A stretch of 64,000 nt of DNA from Pinibacter sp031553495 (GTDB taxonomy: Bacteria > Bacteroidota > Bacteroidia > Chitinophagales > Chitinophagaceae): positions 6,313 to 70,312 of the forward strand of contig JAVBLN010000037.1 in the NCBI GenBank assembly GCA_031553495.1, given 5' to 3'. The first letter of the stretch is position 1. Every line of letters begins with the position of its first letter. Shown in pieces: positions 26,428 through 35,059 of this stretch. The notes beneath the pieces were generated by a model. It ran no database searches. It had not been told where the DNA came from and worked only from the letters and a program-made list of their open reading frames with translations. The position numbers and the translations under genes were made by a program.

Positions 26428-27309
26428 TTATTTTTTCATTCTCGGCAACACACTCCAATATATCAATACAATGCGCCGGCGTTCATCAATGGGTTTATAG
26501 TCGGTTATATTGCCGGCAGGTAGTTGTTCTCCTTTTCCTATGGAGAAAAATGAAGTTAACAAATTGGAATTTGGATAATTACTTCTATTCAGCCTGTATT
26601 GAGTTCTTATAATACCGGTAATTGCATTCGCTCTCCTATTCGACATTTCAATATTCATTTGAACACGTGATGGCGATGTTGTAGCTATTTTGGAGGCCAG
26701 ATCTTTATACAATGGACTGTTTGGCACATAATCTTGTTCATCAGCGTAACCAACTATTACGAAAGATGCATACAAATTATACTGAGAGTGCTTTGCCGAA
26801 AAATCCAGGACGGCATTAACCACATCACGCAGAAGATTTTCAGCAGTTGCATTATCAGAAACACGATATTCGCCCGGAGCAAAAAACACTGCAGTATTTA
26901 ATTTGGCAAATGTGTTGGCTGCAAGCAGTTCGTCAAAAAATACGATATTCTCCAAATCTGCTTTATATAAACCGCTTACATAATTGTAGTATGCTTTAGC
27001 CCTTTCAATTTCTCTTTTCCTTTTAAAACCGGTAGAGGCCAGCGCATCATAGTGTTGCATACGACTCCGAATACTATCACGAAGCTCTTTAATATAACTA
27101 TGAATTGTAGAATCAGTTTTATCATCAAGCTCGCCGTTAGCAAACTTTGTGCGGCTTTTAGATTCTATTGAATCAAGCCGTTGAAGCAAAGCAATATCAT
27201 TTCGTTTTTGCCGGTCTGTTTCAGCTTTAATAGATTGTGTTTTTTTATTGCTGACACAGCTGGTAAATAAAGCCATAGCAATAAAGCCGACAGAAATAAT
27301 TCTTTTCAT
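26428..27309 (-). CDS. Lipoprotein with OmpA-like C-terminal domain
   Basis: A 293-residue protein with a lipobox (LFTSC, Cys18), predicting lipidation and outer-membrane attachment. A charged, helix-forming segment (about residues 25-120, rich in Arg, Lys, Asp and Glu) follows. The C-terminal domain resembles a divergent OmpA/MotB peptidoglycan-binding fold: FFAPGEYRVSDNATAENLL, FVIVGYADEQDY, MSNRRANAITGII and DERRRIVLIYW, where NRRANAI replaces the usual LSxxRAxAV. The likely role is tethering the envelope to peptidoglycan. It is monocistronic, with its own terminator at 26375. Confidence 0.78.
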   Translation of the reverse strand: MKRIISVGFIAMALFTSCVSNKKTQSIKAETDRQKRNDIALLQRLDSIESKSRTKFANGELDDKTDSTIHSYIKELRDSIRSRMQHYDALASTGFKRKREIERAKAYYNYVSGLYKADLENIVFFDELLAANTFAKLNTAVFFAPGEYRVSDNATAENLLRDVVNAVLDFSAKHSQYNLYASFVIVGYADEQDYVPNSPLYKDLASKIATTSPSRVQMNIEMSNRRANAITGIIRTQYRLNRSNYPNSNLLTSFFSIGKGEQLPAGNITDYKPIDERRRIVLIYWSVLPRMKK

Positions 27310-27724
27310 AAAAGGTAATATATACTTTCAAAGGATAAACAGAAACACTTGTTTTTAGTGCCAGTGTTTTTATTTATGATTGTCGAAATTACAAAAAAAT
27401 ATATTGGCTCCGATGAAAGTAACTTTAGTGGAATATTATAAGCGTCAAAATGGCCGCTTCAATAGACCAATTCACAATTATTAAAATATTATATAAAAAT
27501 CCTATAGCCTCATTCTCAGTTTAAAGTTCTGATAATCACACTTTCCGGAGACGGGCCAAAAATAAAACTAATTCATATTTTTTTATTTTTTCTACCCCAA
27601 TTTTCAAAAAAACCTTGGAAAAGCAATAGTTTTTGGAATATGCTCCGATCCAGGGTTAAGCTATTGAAAAAATAAACGCAAATTTGCCGTTAAACTATTG
27701 AATCCAATAAAAATTTCAAAACGG
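27310..27724. other. Divergent intergenic region, no gene seen
   Basis: 415 AT-rich bases between the OmpA-like lipoprotein and the YkgJ gene, with no copy of the dispersed repeat. T and A runs are frequent (27580-27610). The only small frame I see (ATG at 27413, 23 codons) has no support. Confidence 0.4.
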
Positions 27725-28207
27725 ATGGGAAAAGACCTTCTTTATAATTGGGAAAAAAGATCGATGGAAAAGCAAAAGCATTATAAAAGCTTTTTGCAAC
27801 GTGCCAATAAAAATAAAGTACTAAAGCAACTGCCGGCATTGCATAATGAAGCCTTTACCCATGTAGATTGCCTGGATTGCGCCAACTGTTGCAAAGGTTA
27901 TTCGCCGCGCTTCAAAACACCGGATATAAAACGCATCAGCAAGCATTTAAAGCTCAAGGAAGGAGACTTTATTGCAAAATATCTGCGCCTTGATAATGAC
28001 GGCGATTTCGTGGCACAACAAACTCCCTGCCCATTTTTAGGCAGCGATAATTATTGCAGTATTTATGAAGAACGCCCATCCGATTGTGAGCGTTTTCCCT
28101 ACACCGATGAAGATGTTATTCTTAAAAGAGTTCAAATCACATTAAAAAACTCCACATTTTGCCCTGCAGTATATTATGTGTTGGAAAAACTGACAGATTG
28201 CCGGTAG
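27725..28207 (+). CDS. YkgJ family cysteine-cluster protein
   Basis: A 160-residue protein with the YkgJ/UPF0153 cysteine cluster: CLDCANCCKG (about residues 48-57), CPFL, YCSIYEERPSDCERFP (about residues 110-125) and a late Cys in FCPAVYYVL. These cysteines are predicted to bind zinc or an iron-sulphur cluster; the biochemical role is not established. The ATG at 27725 (MGKDLLYNW) is preferred over an in-frame TTG at 27698. It has no operon partner, and the downstream heptamer hairpin separates it from the convergent acyl-CoA dehydrogenase gene. Confidence 0.85.
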   Translation: MGKDLLYNWEKRSMEKQKHYKSFLQRANKNKVLKQLPALHNEAFTHVDCLDCANCCKGYSPRFKTPDIKRISKHLKLKEGDFIAKYLRLDNDGDFVAQQTPCPFLGSDNYCSIYEERPSDCERFPYTDEDVILKRVQITLKNSTFCPAVYYVLEKLTDCR

Positions 28208-28211
28208 CAGG

Positions 28212-28347
28212 GCTGGTTGCAGGTTACAGGTTGCAAGTGTTTCCGTGTAACACTCATTTATTCATTTAAGTTTAAGCTTCCAAAATTTTATAAGGCATGG
28301 TTGAACCTGTAACCTGCATCTTGCTACCTGTAACCTGTAACCTGCTA
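28212..28347. repeat. Inverted heptamer tracts (AGGTTAC / GTAACCT units) between convergent genes
   Basis: GGTTGCAGGTTACAGGTTGC near 28215 is mirrored by AACCTGTAACCTGC-type units at 28302-28345, with about 70 bases between. It can form a long hairpin and reaches the stop codon of the acyl-CoA dehydrogenase gene. Confidence 0.6.
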
Positions 28348-29499
28348 CTTCAGAATCGCCCTGCTTATTACAATCCGTTGCACTTCGCTGGTGCCTTCAT
28401 ATATCTGAGTAATTTTAGCATCGCGCATAAGACGCTCCACATGGTATTCTTTCACAAAACCATATCCACCGTGAATTTGCACTGCTTCCGTTGTCACCCA
28501 CATCGCAGTTTCAGATGCATACACTTTTGCTATAGAAGAACTAAGCGCATAATCTCTTTTTTGATCTTTTTCCCATGCCGCCTTCAAACATAAAAGCCTG
28601 GTAGCTTCTATTCTTGTTGCCATGTCGGCCAGTTTAAATTGGATGGCCTGGTGATGCATAATTTCTTTACCAAACGATTTTCTTTCCTTTGAATATTTCA
28701 ATGCCAGTTCATAAGCGCCACTGGCAATACCCAATGCCTGGGAGGCAATACCAATACGGCCACCCGCTAAGGTTTTCATAGCAAATGAGAAACCGGAACC
28801 ATCCGCGCCTATGCGGTTTTCCTTAGGCACTTTTACATCAGCAAACGAAATGCTGTGTGTATCGCTGCCACGAATACCCATTTTATTTTCTTTTGCTCCC
28901 ACTATAATTCCCGGTGTGTTTTTTTCAACAATAAAAGCGTTAATACCATGACTACCCTTCGAAATATCCGTTTGCGCCATCACAATGTAAACAGATGCGG
29001 AGCTACCTCCGGTAATCCAGTTTTTAGTGCCATTCAATAAATAACAATCACCATTATCTTCTGCGGTGGTTCTTTGAGAAGTGGCATCGCTACCCGCTTC
29101 GGGCTCACTTAGTAAAAATGCGCCGATGTATAATTCACCATCTTTTTTTCCCTGAGCCAGAGGCGTTAGATATTTTCGCTTTTGCTCTTCTGACCCATAA
29201 GTTTCAAGGCCCCAGCACACAAGACTGTTATTTACGCTCATAATCACACTCGCGCTTGCATCCACTTTACTAATTTCTTCCATAGCAAGCACGTAACTTA
29301 TGGTGTCCATACCGGCACCCCCGTAATCCGGACTTACCATCATACCCATAAATCCTAAATCGGCAAGTTGTTCTATTTGTTCTTTGGGAAATTTTTGGTG
29401 TTCATCTCTTTCTATTACACCCGGAAAGCATACATTTTGTGCAAAATCCCTGGCCGCTTTTTGAATCATTAAATGTTCTTCGTTGAATTGAAATTCCAT
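28345..29499 (-). CDS. Acyl-CoA dehydrogenase (short-chain/butyryl type)
   Basis: An FAD flavoprotein of 384 residues oxidising acyl-CoA to enoyl-CoA in the cytoplasm and passing electrons to ETF. The family marks are GAFLLSEPEAGSDA near residue 125, NGTKNWITGG, RIGIASQALGIA, AVQIHGGYGFVKEYHVERLMRDAK as two pieces near residue 340, and the catalytic Glu in IYEGTSE near residue 367. Its position there is typical of short-chain (butyryl-CoA) dehydrogenases. The ATG at 29499 (MEFQFNEEH) is chosen; ten more residues are possible upstream. A perfect TATATTTG -7 box lies about 33 bases upstream. It has no fatty-acid oxidation neighbours. Confidence 0.9.
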   Translation of the reverse strand: MEFQFNEEHLMIQKAARDFAQNVCFPGVIERDEHQKFPKEQIEQLADLGFMGMMVSPDYGGAGMDTISYVLAMEEISKVDASASVIMSVNNSLVCWGLETYGSEEQKRKYLTPLAQGKKDGELYIGAFLLSEPEAGSDATSQRTTAEDNGDCYLLNGTKNWITGGSSASVYIVMAQTDISKGSHGINAFIVEKNTPGIIVGAKENKMGIRGSDTHSISFADVKVPKENRIGADGSGFSFAMKTLAGGRIGIASQALGIASGAYELALKYSKERKSFGKEIMHHQAIQFKLADMATRIEATRLLCLKAAWEKDQKRDYALSSSIAKVYASETAMWVTTEAVQIHGGYGFVKEYHVERLMRDAKITQIYEGTSEVQRIVISRAILK

Positions 29500-29531
29500 A
29501 TAGCTGTTATGTTTTTGAATATTTTTCAATT

Positions 29532-29539
29532 CAAATATA
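29532..29539 (-). promoter_or_regulatory. Predicted -7 promoter box of the acyl-CoA dehydrogenase gene (TATATTTG)
   Basis: A perfect TAnnTTTG match on the minus strand 33 bases upstream of the chosen start. Confidence 0.45.
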
Positions 29540-29618
29540 TTGGAATGTCGCTTAACTAACTAATAGTTGTTAGTTAAATTTGAAACACCCTGCTTTGAAA
29601 TTGTGGAAATATGTTGGG

Positions 29619-29686
29619 ACAGGCGGTAGTAATGCTAATCATCTTTTGTTGTGTCACTCACTTGTACAACAGTAATGCTATTGGGC
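29619..29686 (+). repeat. Dispersed intergenic repeat, copy 13 (hybrid arms)
   Basis: Left arm GGCGGTAGTAATGCTAATC (like a right arm), core GTTGTGTCACTCAC, right arm ACAGTAATGCTATTGGGC. It faces copy 14 in inverted orientation. Confidence 0.8.
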
Positions 29687-29840
29687 AAGTGGGCAGTTGA
29701 CAGTAGGCAGTTGACAGTAGAGAGGAAGTCAGAAATCAGAGAGACATTTTCAGATCAGCTCTGATTTCTGCCAACTGCCAGCTGACTTCTGATCTCTCTA
29801 CTGCCCGCTGCCTACTGCCTACTGTCAACCGCCCACTAAA
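29687..29840. repeat. Large inverted heptamer structure joining repeat copies 13 and 14
   Basis: GGGCAGTTGACAGTAG and AAGTCAGAAATCAGAG units run up to about 29740. Their inverses (CTCTGATTTCTG, CTGACTTCTGAT, CTACTGCC, TACTGTCAACCGCCC) follow from 29758. With the flanking cores the whole 29619-29897 segment is an imperfect palindrome of about 280 bp. Confidence 0.7.
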
Positions 29841-29897
29841 GTTACAACCGTACAAGTGAGTGACACAACGATGCTTAATAGCAGCACAAATGCTGGT
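29841..29897 (-). repeat. Dispersed intergenic repeat, copy 14 (type A, diverged left arm)
   Basis: Minus-strand copy with tail H junction CCCACTAAAGTT, standard core and a changed constant end (AAATGCTGGTTCC on the plus strand). It ends 30 bases from the lptD stop. Confidence 0.8.
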
Positions 29898-29927
29898 TCC
29901 CAACAAAAAAAATTACATTTTCAGAGA

Positions 29928-32663
29928 TTAGTTTCCGCCATAAAAAGAGTTGCGCTTATTTACGCGTAAGTCGCGTAAAATGCCTGATTTCGGATTGATG
30001 GTGATATTAAAATACCTGGTTATTCCTATTGGCGTTACATTTATAGACATTTGCCAACAGTGCATTTCGCGTGAAACAAACATGGTGAGCTGCTGTATGG
30101 AGGAGCCTCTGAAATCATAGTAGGTGTTCATACCCACTTTCCATTTGGGTGTCAGGTTAAAATCGCCGCCTAGCGTAATGCTGGATGTGATTTGTGTGCT
30201 ATACCCCGAGTAATCGGATTTCATTGCTCGGTAAAAACTCAACGAATAAGATATATTCACATTCCACGGAATTTCAAAATCCGCGAATTCCGCGGGATTG
30301 TTACGCATATAATCCAACTGCGCCTGCTGCTCTTCCATTGTCATTGGCAGGCCCATATCGGGGTTATTCTTTGCTTCTGCAAGCTCTTTGTCTTTTTGAT
30401 CTTTTTTCTTACTTGAAAACTGGGTGGATAAGGCTATGTTTCCATTGGTGATTTGTCCCAGCGAAAACCCCTTGCCCCCCCCCTGCCAGGCATATTTATT
30501 TATTCTTCGGCCACGGTTGTCCATTTGGTAAGGATCCAGCACGGTACTGGCGGTAAAGTTCACTTTTTCAAATAATGTGCTTCTTAAATAAAAATTGAAT
30601 GTGGACAAATTGAACGAATCCGCCATCAGGTTATAGCTGCCGTTTACACCAAAACCATCTATGATTTTTACTTTTTTGATACCTCCGCTTGTGGTGTCTT
30701 TTTTAGAACGTACTTTAATTTCAAGATTGTTATCCAGGCCAAAATTGATACCTCCGAAAGTACCTTCCGAAAAAGGCCCGTAACCTACATTTTCATAATA
30801 AGAGAACCGCCGTGTGGTAGTATCCAGCGCCTTGGTAATAGAATTCACTGTAACATTTGCAATACCGGTATAATAATCTTTCGATGCCAGGTCGGGCTTA
30901 AAGCTAAGGCCTACAGTGGGCCTGATTACATGCCGTACTGCATAAAGCTTGCTGTTTTTGCCAAATTTGGAAAACGTTCCAAACAATGCGGTATTAAGCG
31001 ATAAGCTGAAAGAAACATCATTGGCCAGGTAAAACCCTTTGTTATGATAGCTTTTTAATGTTCCGGTTGTTGAATCCCACTGTTGCAATATGCGGTCGCC
31101 ATACCATCTTTGTTGCAGGCTAACACCCGGCGCTACGGTTACCGCTCCGCCCAATATTGGCGGCAATGATAAACTCAAAGGAATACTGTGCGAAACTCCC
31201 CAGCGCATGGTATCTGCCAATTTCGACATGCTAAACGCCGTATCATAAAATGAAGCCTGGTTCATGAACTGCGTATTTAAACCAATACCCAGCTTTTGAT
31301 ACCATTTTGGTGTACCCACAAATTCTTTGGGTTGCAGGGGATAAAAATTATTTACGGTAAATGAGCCGTTTGGCAAACGAATGTTATATAGTTTGGTAAC
31401 ATTATTTTGGTCGTGGCCTGCACTTACTGTAAGGTTATATTTATTATTCCAGTTTTTAGAATAAGCAATAGATGAATTTAGCTGGTTATTGAAATTTACT
31501 GTTGGGTTGTATGAATACTGGTTGTATTTAGATGACGCAATATTCACGCTAGCCTGAAAAGTGGTACCCGGCCTGGCTTTTCCATCTACAGAGTGGCTCC
31601 ACCCCAGGCTCCAGTTTTTGCTGGTTTCATACTCCTTGGCGCCGCTATTACTTAGAAAACGTACATAATTGTAGGAAAAATTGGTTTGCCCATAATACCT
31701 GTAGCGTTTTCTGTAAGTAGGCGTAATGGTTGCCTGCCACCCTCCGTATGAATATATATTGGTGCGCAGCATTACATCAACATACTCATTTAGCACTTTA
31801 TAATAGCCAAGTCCTTCCAGCCCCAGCCCATACTGCTCATTAGTAGTAAATTGCGGTGGCAGCAGCCCCGAATGACGACCCTGCCTGAGCGGAAAATATC
31901 CAAATGGAATGTATATTGGAACCGGCACTCCTTCAAACTCGGGATGCACAGGCCCGGTAATAGCAAATTTTTTATTGATCAGCTCCATTTTTTTTGTACG
32001 AAACGCGAAGTGCGGTGTATCAAGATCGCAGGTAGTAAAGCGTCCGCGAAGTGCATAATAAATGTCGCTGTTTACCTTTTTCACTTTTTCACCATGCACA
32101 AACATTTCCCCCTGCTGCGTGTAAGTGCTGCTGGTAATGCCCTTCATGGTTTTGGTATTGAAGGTAATCGTATCGGCAATCATTTTACTGTCGCCCTGTG
32201 TAAATTTGGGTTGCCCCTCCATCAACCCAAGAGAGTCGCGTGTATGTATGGCGGTTACCAGTTGGGTTTCCTGATCCATTGCAATTTGCCAGGCTTCCAT
32301 ATCAATATCTTTATATTTGACAGTAGCCTTATTATACAGAATGATCTTTTTTGTTGGAATATTCAGCTTCATTGAATCGGATGCCGTGTAAGATACAGGC
32401 GCATCCAAAGTATCTTTGGAAATTTTTACATCAAATGTATCGCTCGTAGTTTTGGGGTTGGTGGTATCCTTTTTTAAAGAATCAACAACGGAAGAATCGA
32501 TACCTTTTTGTTTAGGTATTGTATCCTGTATTATTACATTTAAACTGTCAAAAATTGTATTTTTCGGATAATTCCCCATCACTAATAACGTTAATACAGA
32601 AAACATTAACGTGAAAAAGAATGCCGAAAAACTTTTTGAACTAAATTTACCGCCGTTAATCAT
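29928..32663 (-). CDS. lptD: LPS-assembly protein LptD (outer-membrane translocon)
   Basis: A 911-residue outer-membrane protein that inserts lipopolysaccharide. An N-terminal membrane/signal segment (about residues 11-30) is followed by a Ser/Thr/Lys/Asp-rich linker and an OstA-like beta-jellyroll (about 105-200, KIILYNKATVKYKDIDMEA). A conserved hinge FAFRTKKMELINKKFAITGP with PVPIYIPFGYFPL and GRHSGLLPP, characteristic of Bacteroidota LptD, comes next. The rest is a long barrel ending in GNN. It starts back to back with the amidase gene at 32748 and has a perfect -7 box upstream. Together with the OstA-like gene at 35059 it belongs to the Lpt pathway. Confidence 0.88.
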   Translation of the reverse strand: MINGGKFSSKSFSAFFFTLMFSVLTLLVMGNYPKNTIFDSLNVIIQDTIPKQKGIDSSVVDSLKKDTTNPKTTSDTFDVKISKDTLDAPVSYTASDSMKLNIPTKKIILYNKATVKYKDIDMEAWQIAMDQETQLVTAIHTRDSLGLMEGQPKFTQGDSKMIADTITFNTKTMKGITSSTYTQQGEMFVHGEKVKKVNSDIYYALRGRFTTCDLDTPHFAFRTKKMELINKKFAITGPVHPEFEGVPVPIYIPFGYFPLRQGRHSGLLPPQFTTNEQYGLGLEGLGYYKVLNEYVDVMLRTNIYSYGGWQATITPTYRKRYRYYGQTNFSYNYVRFLSNSGAKEYETSKNWSLGWSHSVDGKARPGTTFQASVNIASSKYNQYSYNPTVNFNNQLNSSIAYSKNWNNKYNLTVSAGHDQNNVTKLYNIRLPNGSFTVNNFYPLQPKEFVGTPKWYQKLGIGLNTQFMNQASFYDTAFSMSKLADTMRWGVSHSIPLSLSLPPILGGAVTVAPGVSLQQRWYGDRILQQWDSTTGTLKSYHNKGFYLANDVSFSLSLNTALFGTFSKFGKNSKLYAVRHVIRPTVGLSFKPDLASKDYYTGIANVTVNSITKALDTTTRRFSYYENVGYGPFSEGTFGGINFGLDNNLEIKVRSKKDTTSGGIKKVKIIDGFGVNGSYNLMADSFNLSTFNFYLRSTLFEKVNFTASTVLDPYQMDNRGRRINKYAWQGGGKGFSLGQITNGNIALSTQFSSKKKDQKDKELAEAKNNPDMGLPMTMEEQQAQLDYMRNNPAEFADFEIPWNVNISYSLSFYRAMKSDYSGYSTQITSSITLGGDFNLTPKWKVGMNTYYDFRGSSIQQLTMFVSREMHCWQMSINVTPIGITRYFNITINPKSGILRDLRVNKRNSFYGGN

Positions 32664-32677
32664 ATTTGTAGTGTGGG

Positions 32678-32685
32678 CAAAAATA
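32678..32685 (-). promoter_or_regulatory. Predicted -7 promoter box of lptD (TATTTTTG)
   Basis: A perfect TAnnTTTG match on the minus strand, 14 bases upstream of the lptD ATG. It falls inside the upstream open frame of the amidase, which argues that the amidase starts later, at 32748. Confidence 0.5.
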
Positions 32686-32747
32686 ATGATTCACAGTTAA
32701 CAAAAATCTTAAAAGATTGTCGGAACCCATTAAATAATTTCATTGGC

Positions 32748-33698
32748 ATGTTGAAAAAACTTTTTTTTGTTGGCGCAATTGTTGGTTTATATGTTACAAC
32801 CGTATCATTAAAAAAACTTCCGACCGCAGCCTATGAACAAGACGAACCTGTAAAAAAAACAAATCTTCGTACCCTGATCATTGATCCCGGCCATGGTGGA
32901 GTTGATGGCGGCGCCAAAGGGCTTTTTTCAAAAGAAAAAGACGTGGCATTGGCTATTAGCTTAAAATTAGGAAAAGCGATCCAGGAAGCCATGCCGGATG
33001 TCAAAATTATTTATACACGAACAACCGACATATTGCCGGGTAATTTAAGTGATTACAGGCAGGCTTTGCGCTACCGCGCCGAGCTGGCCAACAAATCGAA
33101 AGCTGATCTGTATATTAGTATACACTGCGACGCTGCGGGCCGTGCCCCCGGCGGATGGTATGAAAAGCGGATAGTAAGCTATACCAACAAAACAATATAT
33201 GTGGGAAAAGGCAAAAACCGCAGGAAAAAAGTGATAAAGTCGCCTGTTTATGAAAGTTATTATGTTGAAAACAAGGCAAAAGGTCCATCAACATATATTT
33301 GGGCAGCCGACAGAAGTGATGCCAAAAGTGAATATATCAACCCCGAGGAGGAAGGTGGCGAAGCCATTGAAGATTCACTGAATGTACTTGACCTTAACTC
33401 GCCGGAAGCCCGCATAAGAGCGCAGTTATACACAAAATACTTTTTCAAAAACAGCTATACTATGGCAAATTTTGTGCAGGAGGAATTTGAAAAAGCTGGA
33501 CGGATGAACAGAGGAGTTTTGCAAAGAAATAATAAAGGCATTTGGGTTTTGCAGGCAACGGGAATGCCTAGTATTCTTATAGAAACAGGTTATCTTTCTA
33601 ATAAAGAAGAGGAAAAATATCTAAATAGCGAGGAGGGGCAAAACGAAGTTGTAACAAATATTGTTACAGCTTTACAACGGTACAGGAATTCGAAATAA
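32748..33698 (+). CDS. N-acetylmuramoyl-L-alanine amidase (Amidase_3)
   Basis: A zinc amidase that cleaves the stem peptide from peptidoglycan glycan strands. After a signal anchor (MLKKLFFVGAIVGLYVTT) the domain begins with IIDPGHGGVDGGAKG (zinc His), KEKDVALAISLKL (zinc Glu), LYISIHCDAA (second zinc His) and ends with SILIETGYLSNKEE (catalytic Glu). An insertion rich in Lys, Tyr and acidic residues lies between (about residues 135-210, KGKNRRKKVIKSP). The ATG at 32748 is chosen since it opens the signal anchor; an in-frame GTG at 32673 would add 25 polar residues. In many Bacteroidota this gene precedes the MCE and OstA-like genes, as here. Confidence 0.9.
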   Translation: MLKKLFFVGAIVGLYVTTVSLKKLPTAAYEQDEPVKKTNLRTLIIDPGHGGVDGGAKGLFSKEKDVALAISLKLGKAIQEAMPDVKIIYTRTTDILPGNLSDYRQALRYRAELANKSKADLYISIHCDAAGRAPGGWYEKRIVSYTNKTIYVGKGKNRRKKVIKSPVYESYYVENKAKGPSTYIWAADRSDAKSEYINPEEEGGEAIEDSLNVLDLNSPEARIRAQLYTKYFFKNSYTMANFVQEEFEKAGRMNRGVLQRNNKGIWVLQATGMPSILIETGYLSNKEEEKYLNSEEGQNEVVTNIVTALQRYRNSK

Positions 33699-33706
33699 TT
33701 GTAATA

Positions 33707-33744
33707 TACCAAAGGCGGGATAATTGATACCAAAGGCAGGATAA
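33707..33744 (+). repeat. Two tandem copies of a 17-bp sequence
   Basis: TACCAAAGGCGGGATAA and TACCAAAGGCAGGATAA, four bases apart, directly after the amidase gene. Function unknown. Confidence 0.6.
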
Positions 33745-33767
33745 CATAATGTAATGATTTTTTGGGC

Positions 33768-33835
33768 ACCGGCGGTAGTGCTACTATTAAGCATCCGTTG
33801 TGTCACTCACTTGTACGGTAGTAACGCCATTGGGC
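33768..33835 (+). repeat. Dispersed intergenic repeat, copy 15 (type A)
   Basis: Plus-strand copy after TTTTTTGGG, CCGGCGGTAGTGC start, core GTTGTGTCACTCAC, end GTAACGCCATTGGGC. Confidence 0.87.
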
Positions 33836-33920
33836 GGGTTTTGAGTTATGAGTTTTGAGTTATGAGTGCTTTTGTTTTTGCTTGCAATCAGTGTTTAAAG
33901 CACTTTCAATTTTCAACTAA
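33836..33920 (+). repeat. GAGTTAT heptamer tail plus TAAAGCA module, copy 15
   Basis: Same layout as 8240-8335: GAGTTATGAGTTTT heptamers, then TTTTTGCTTGCAATCAGTG and TTTAAAGCAC. Confidence 0.7.
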
Positions 33921-33928
33921 AAGAAGTT

Positions 33929-33994
33929 GCCATGAAATACTACAGATGAAGTGATTGCGACGCAACGATGATGCCATGAAAAACCGCCGCCGGT
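33929..33994 (-). repeat. Dispersed intergenic repeat, copy 16 (type B)
   Basis: Minus strand with core GTTGCGTCGCAATCAC and right arm GTAGTATTTCATGGC. It faces copy 15 in inverted orientation within one 365-base gap upstream of the MCE gene. Confidence 0.78.
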
Positions 33995-34063
33995 ATCAAA
34001 AAAACAATTACAAAAACAGTTGCTTAAACATTTAAAACACCATTACCTATATTCCGTATTAAA

Positions 34064-35059
34064 ATGAGTAGAATGAAAATTGCAAACGAAACTAAAATAG
34101 GTGCTCTGGCAGCCATCGCAATCGTAATACTGATACTTGGCTTTAACTATCTGAAAGGAAAAAATTTGTTAGATCCAAGTAAAAAAGTGTATGCCGTTTT
34201 CACAAAAATCGATGGCATTACCACGTCTAACCCGGTTATGATCAATGGATTGCAAGTGGGAACCATTTACAAACTGCAGGAACGCGACCGCAATCTTACA
34301 GCCATTATTGCAATTATAAATCTGAATAAAGATGTGAACATTCCCGTAAACTCGGTGGCAGCTATCAACCAAAGCCTGCTGGGCACATCTTCCATAAATA
34401 TTGAGTTGGGCAATGCAGGCACTTATTTGAAAGACGGCGATACGCTATTATCAAAAGACGTTCCCGGCCTGGTAGATCAATTGCAGGCTTCGCTTCACCC
34501 GACTCTTGAAAGCGTAAACAGTACATTGCATTCATTAGATTCGGTTATTGAAACAATTGGTTTATATTTTGACCCAAATACAAAAAACAATTTTCAAACA
34601 GTTATTGCTAATTTGTCCATAGCATCTGCATCTTTAACAAAATTGTTAAATGACCAATCCGGCGATTTGGCAAAATCCATGCATCACCTTAACACTTTTA
34701 CCGGAAACCTGGCCGGAAACAATGAGAAAATAAGCGGCACACTCAGCAACCTGGAAACAACTTCTTCCAAATTGGCAAACCTGAAACTGGAAGAGACGAT
34801 ATCCTCGCTGGATTCCACTATAAAACAGCTAAATAATGTAGCAACGAAAATGAATGGTGACAAAGGAAGCATTGGCAAACTAATGAACGATCCGACACTT
34901 TATATTAATCTTGAGAAAACCACGCGAAGCTTAAATACTTTGCTGGATGATCTCCGGGTTCATCCGAAGCGCTATGTAAACATTTCCGTATTTGGAAAAA
35001 AAGATAAGGGTAATTATTTATCCGCACCTCTTAACGACTCTACCAAAGTAAATAATTAA
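34064..35059 (+). CDS. MCE family (MlaD-like) lipid transport protein
   Basis: A 331-residue protein with one N-terminal membrane anchor (about residues 13-30), then a single MCE domain (about 38-118; VYAVFTKIDGITTSNPVMINGLQVGTI). A long helical C-terminal part follows (about 140-310, Ser/Thr/Leu heptads). The family forms hexameric periplasmic rings moving phospholipids between membranes. No MlaE or MlaF gene is adjacent, which is usual in Bacteroidota. Its stop codon overlaps the next start (TAATG), so it is translationally coupled to the OstA-like gene. Met4 is an equally plausible start. Confidence 0.88.
   Translation: MSRMKIANETKIGALAAIAIVILILGFNYLKGKNLLDPSKKVYAVFTKIDGITTSNPVMINGLQVGTIYKLQERDRNLTAIIAIINLNKDVNIPVNSVAAINQSLLGTSSINIELGNAGTYLKDGDTLLSKDVPGLVDQLQASLHPTLESVNSTLHSLDSVIETIGLYFDPNTKNNFQTVIANLSIASASLTKLLNDQSGDLAKSMHHLNTFTGNLAGNNEKISGTLSNLETTSSKLANLKLEETISSLDSTIKQLNNVATKMNGDKGSIGKLMNDPTLYINLEKTTRSLNTLLDDLRVHPKRYVNISVFGKKDKGNYLSAPLNDSTKVNN

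Noticed and set aside
27413..27484. Small 23-codon frame in the gap before the YkgJ gene
   Set aside because: Very short, without promoter box or recognisable sequence.
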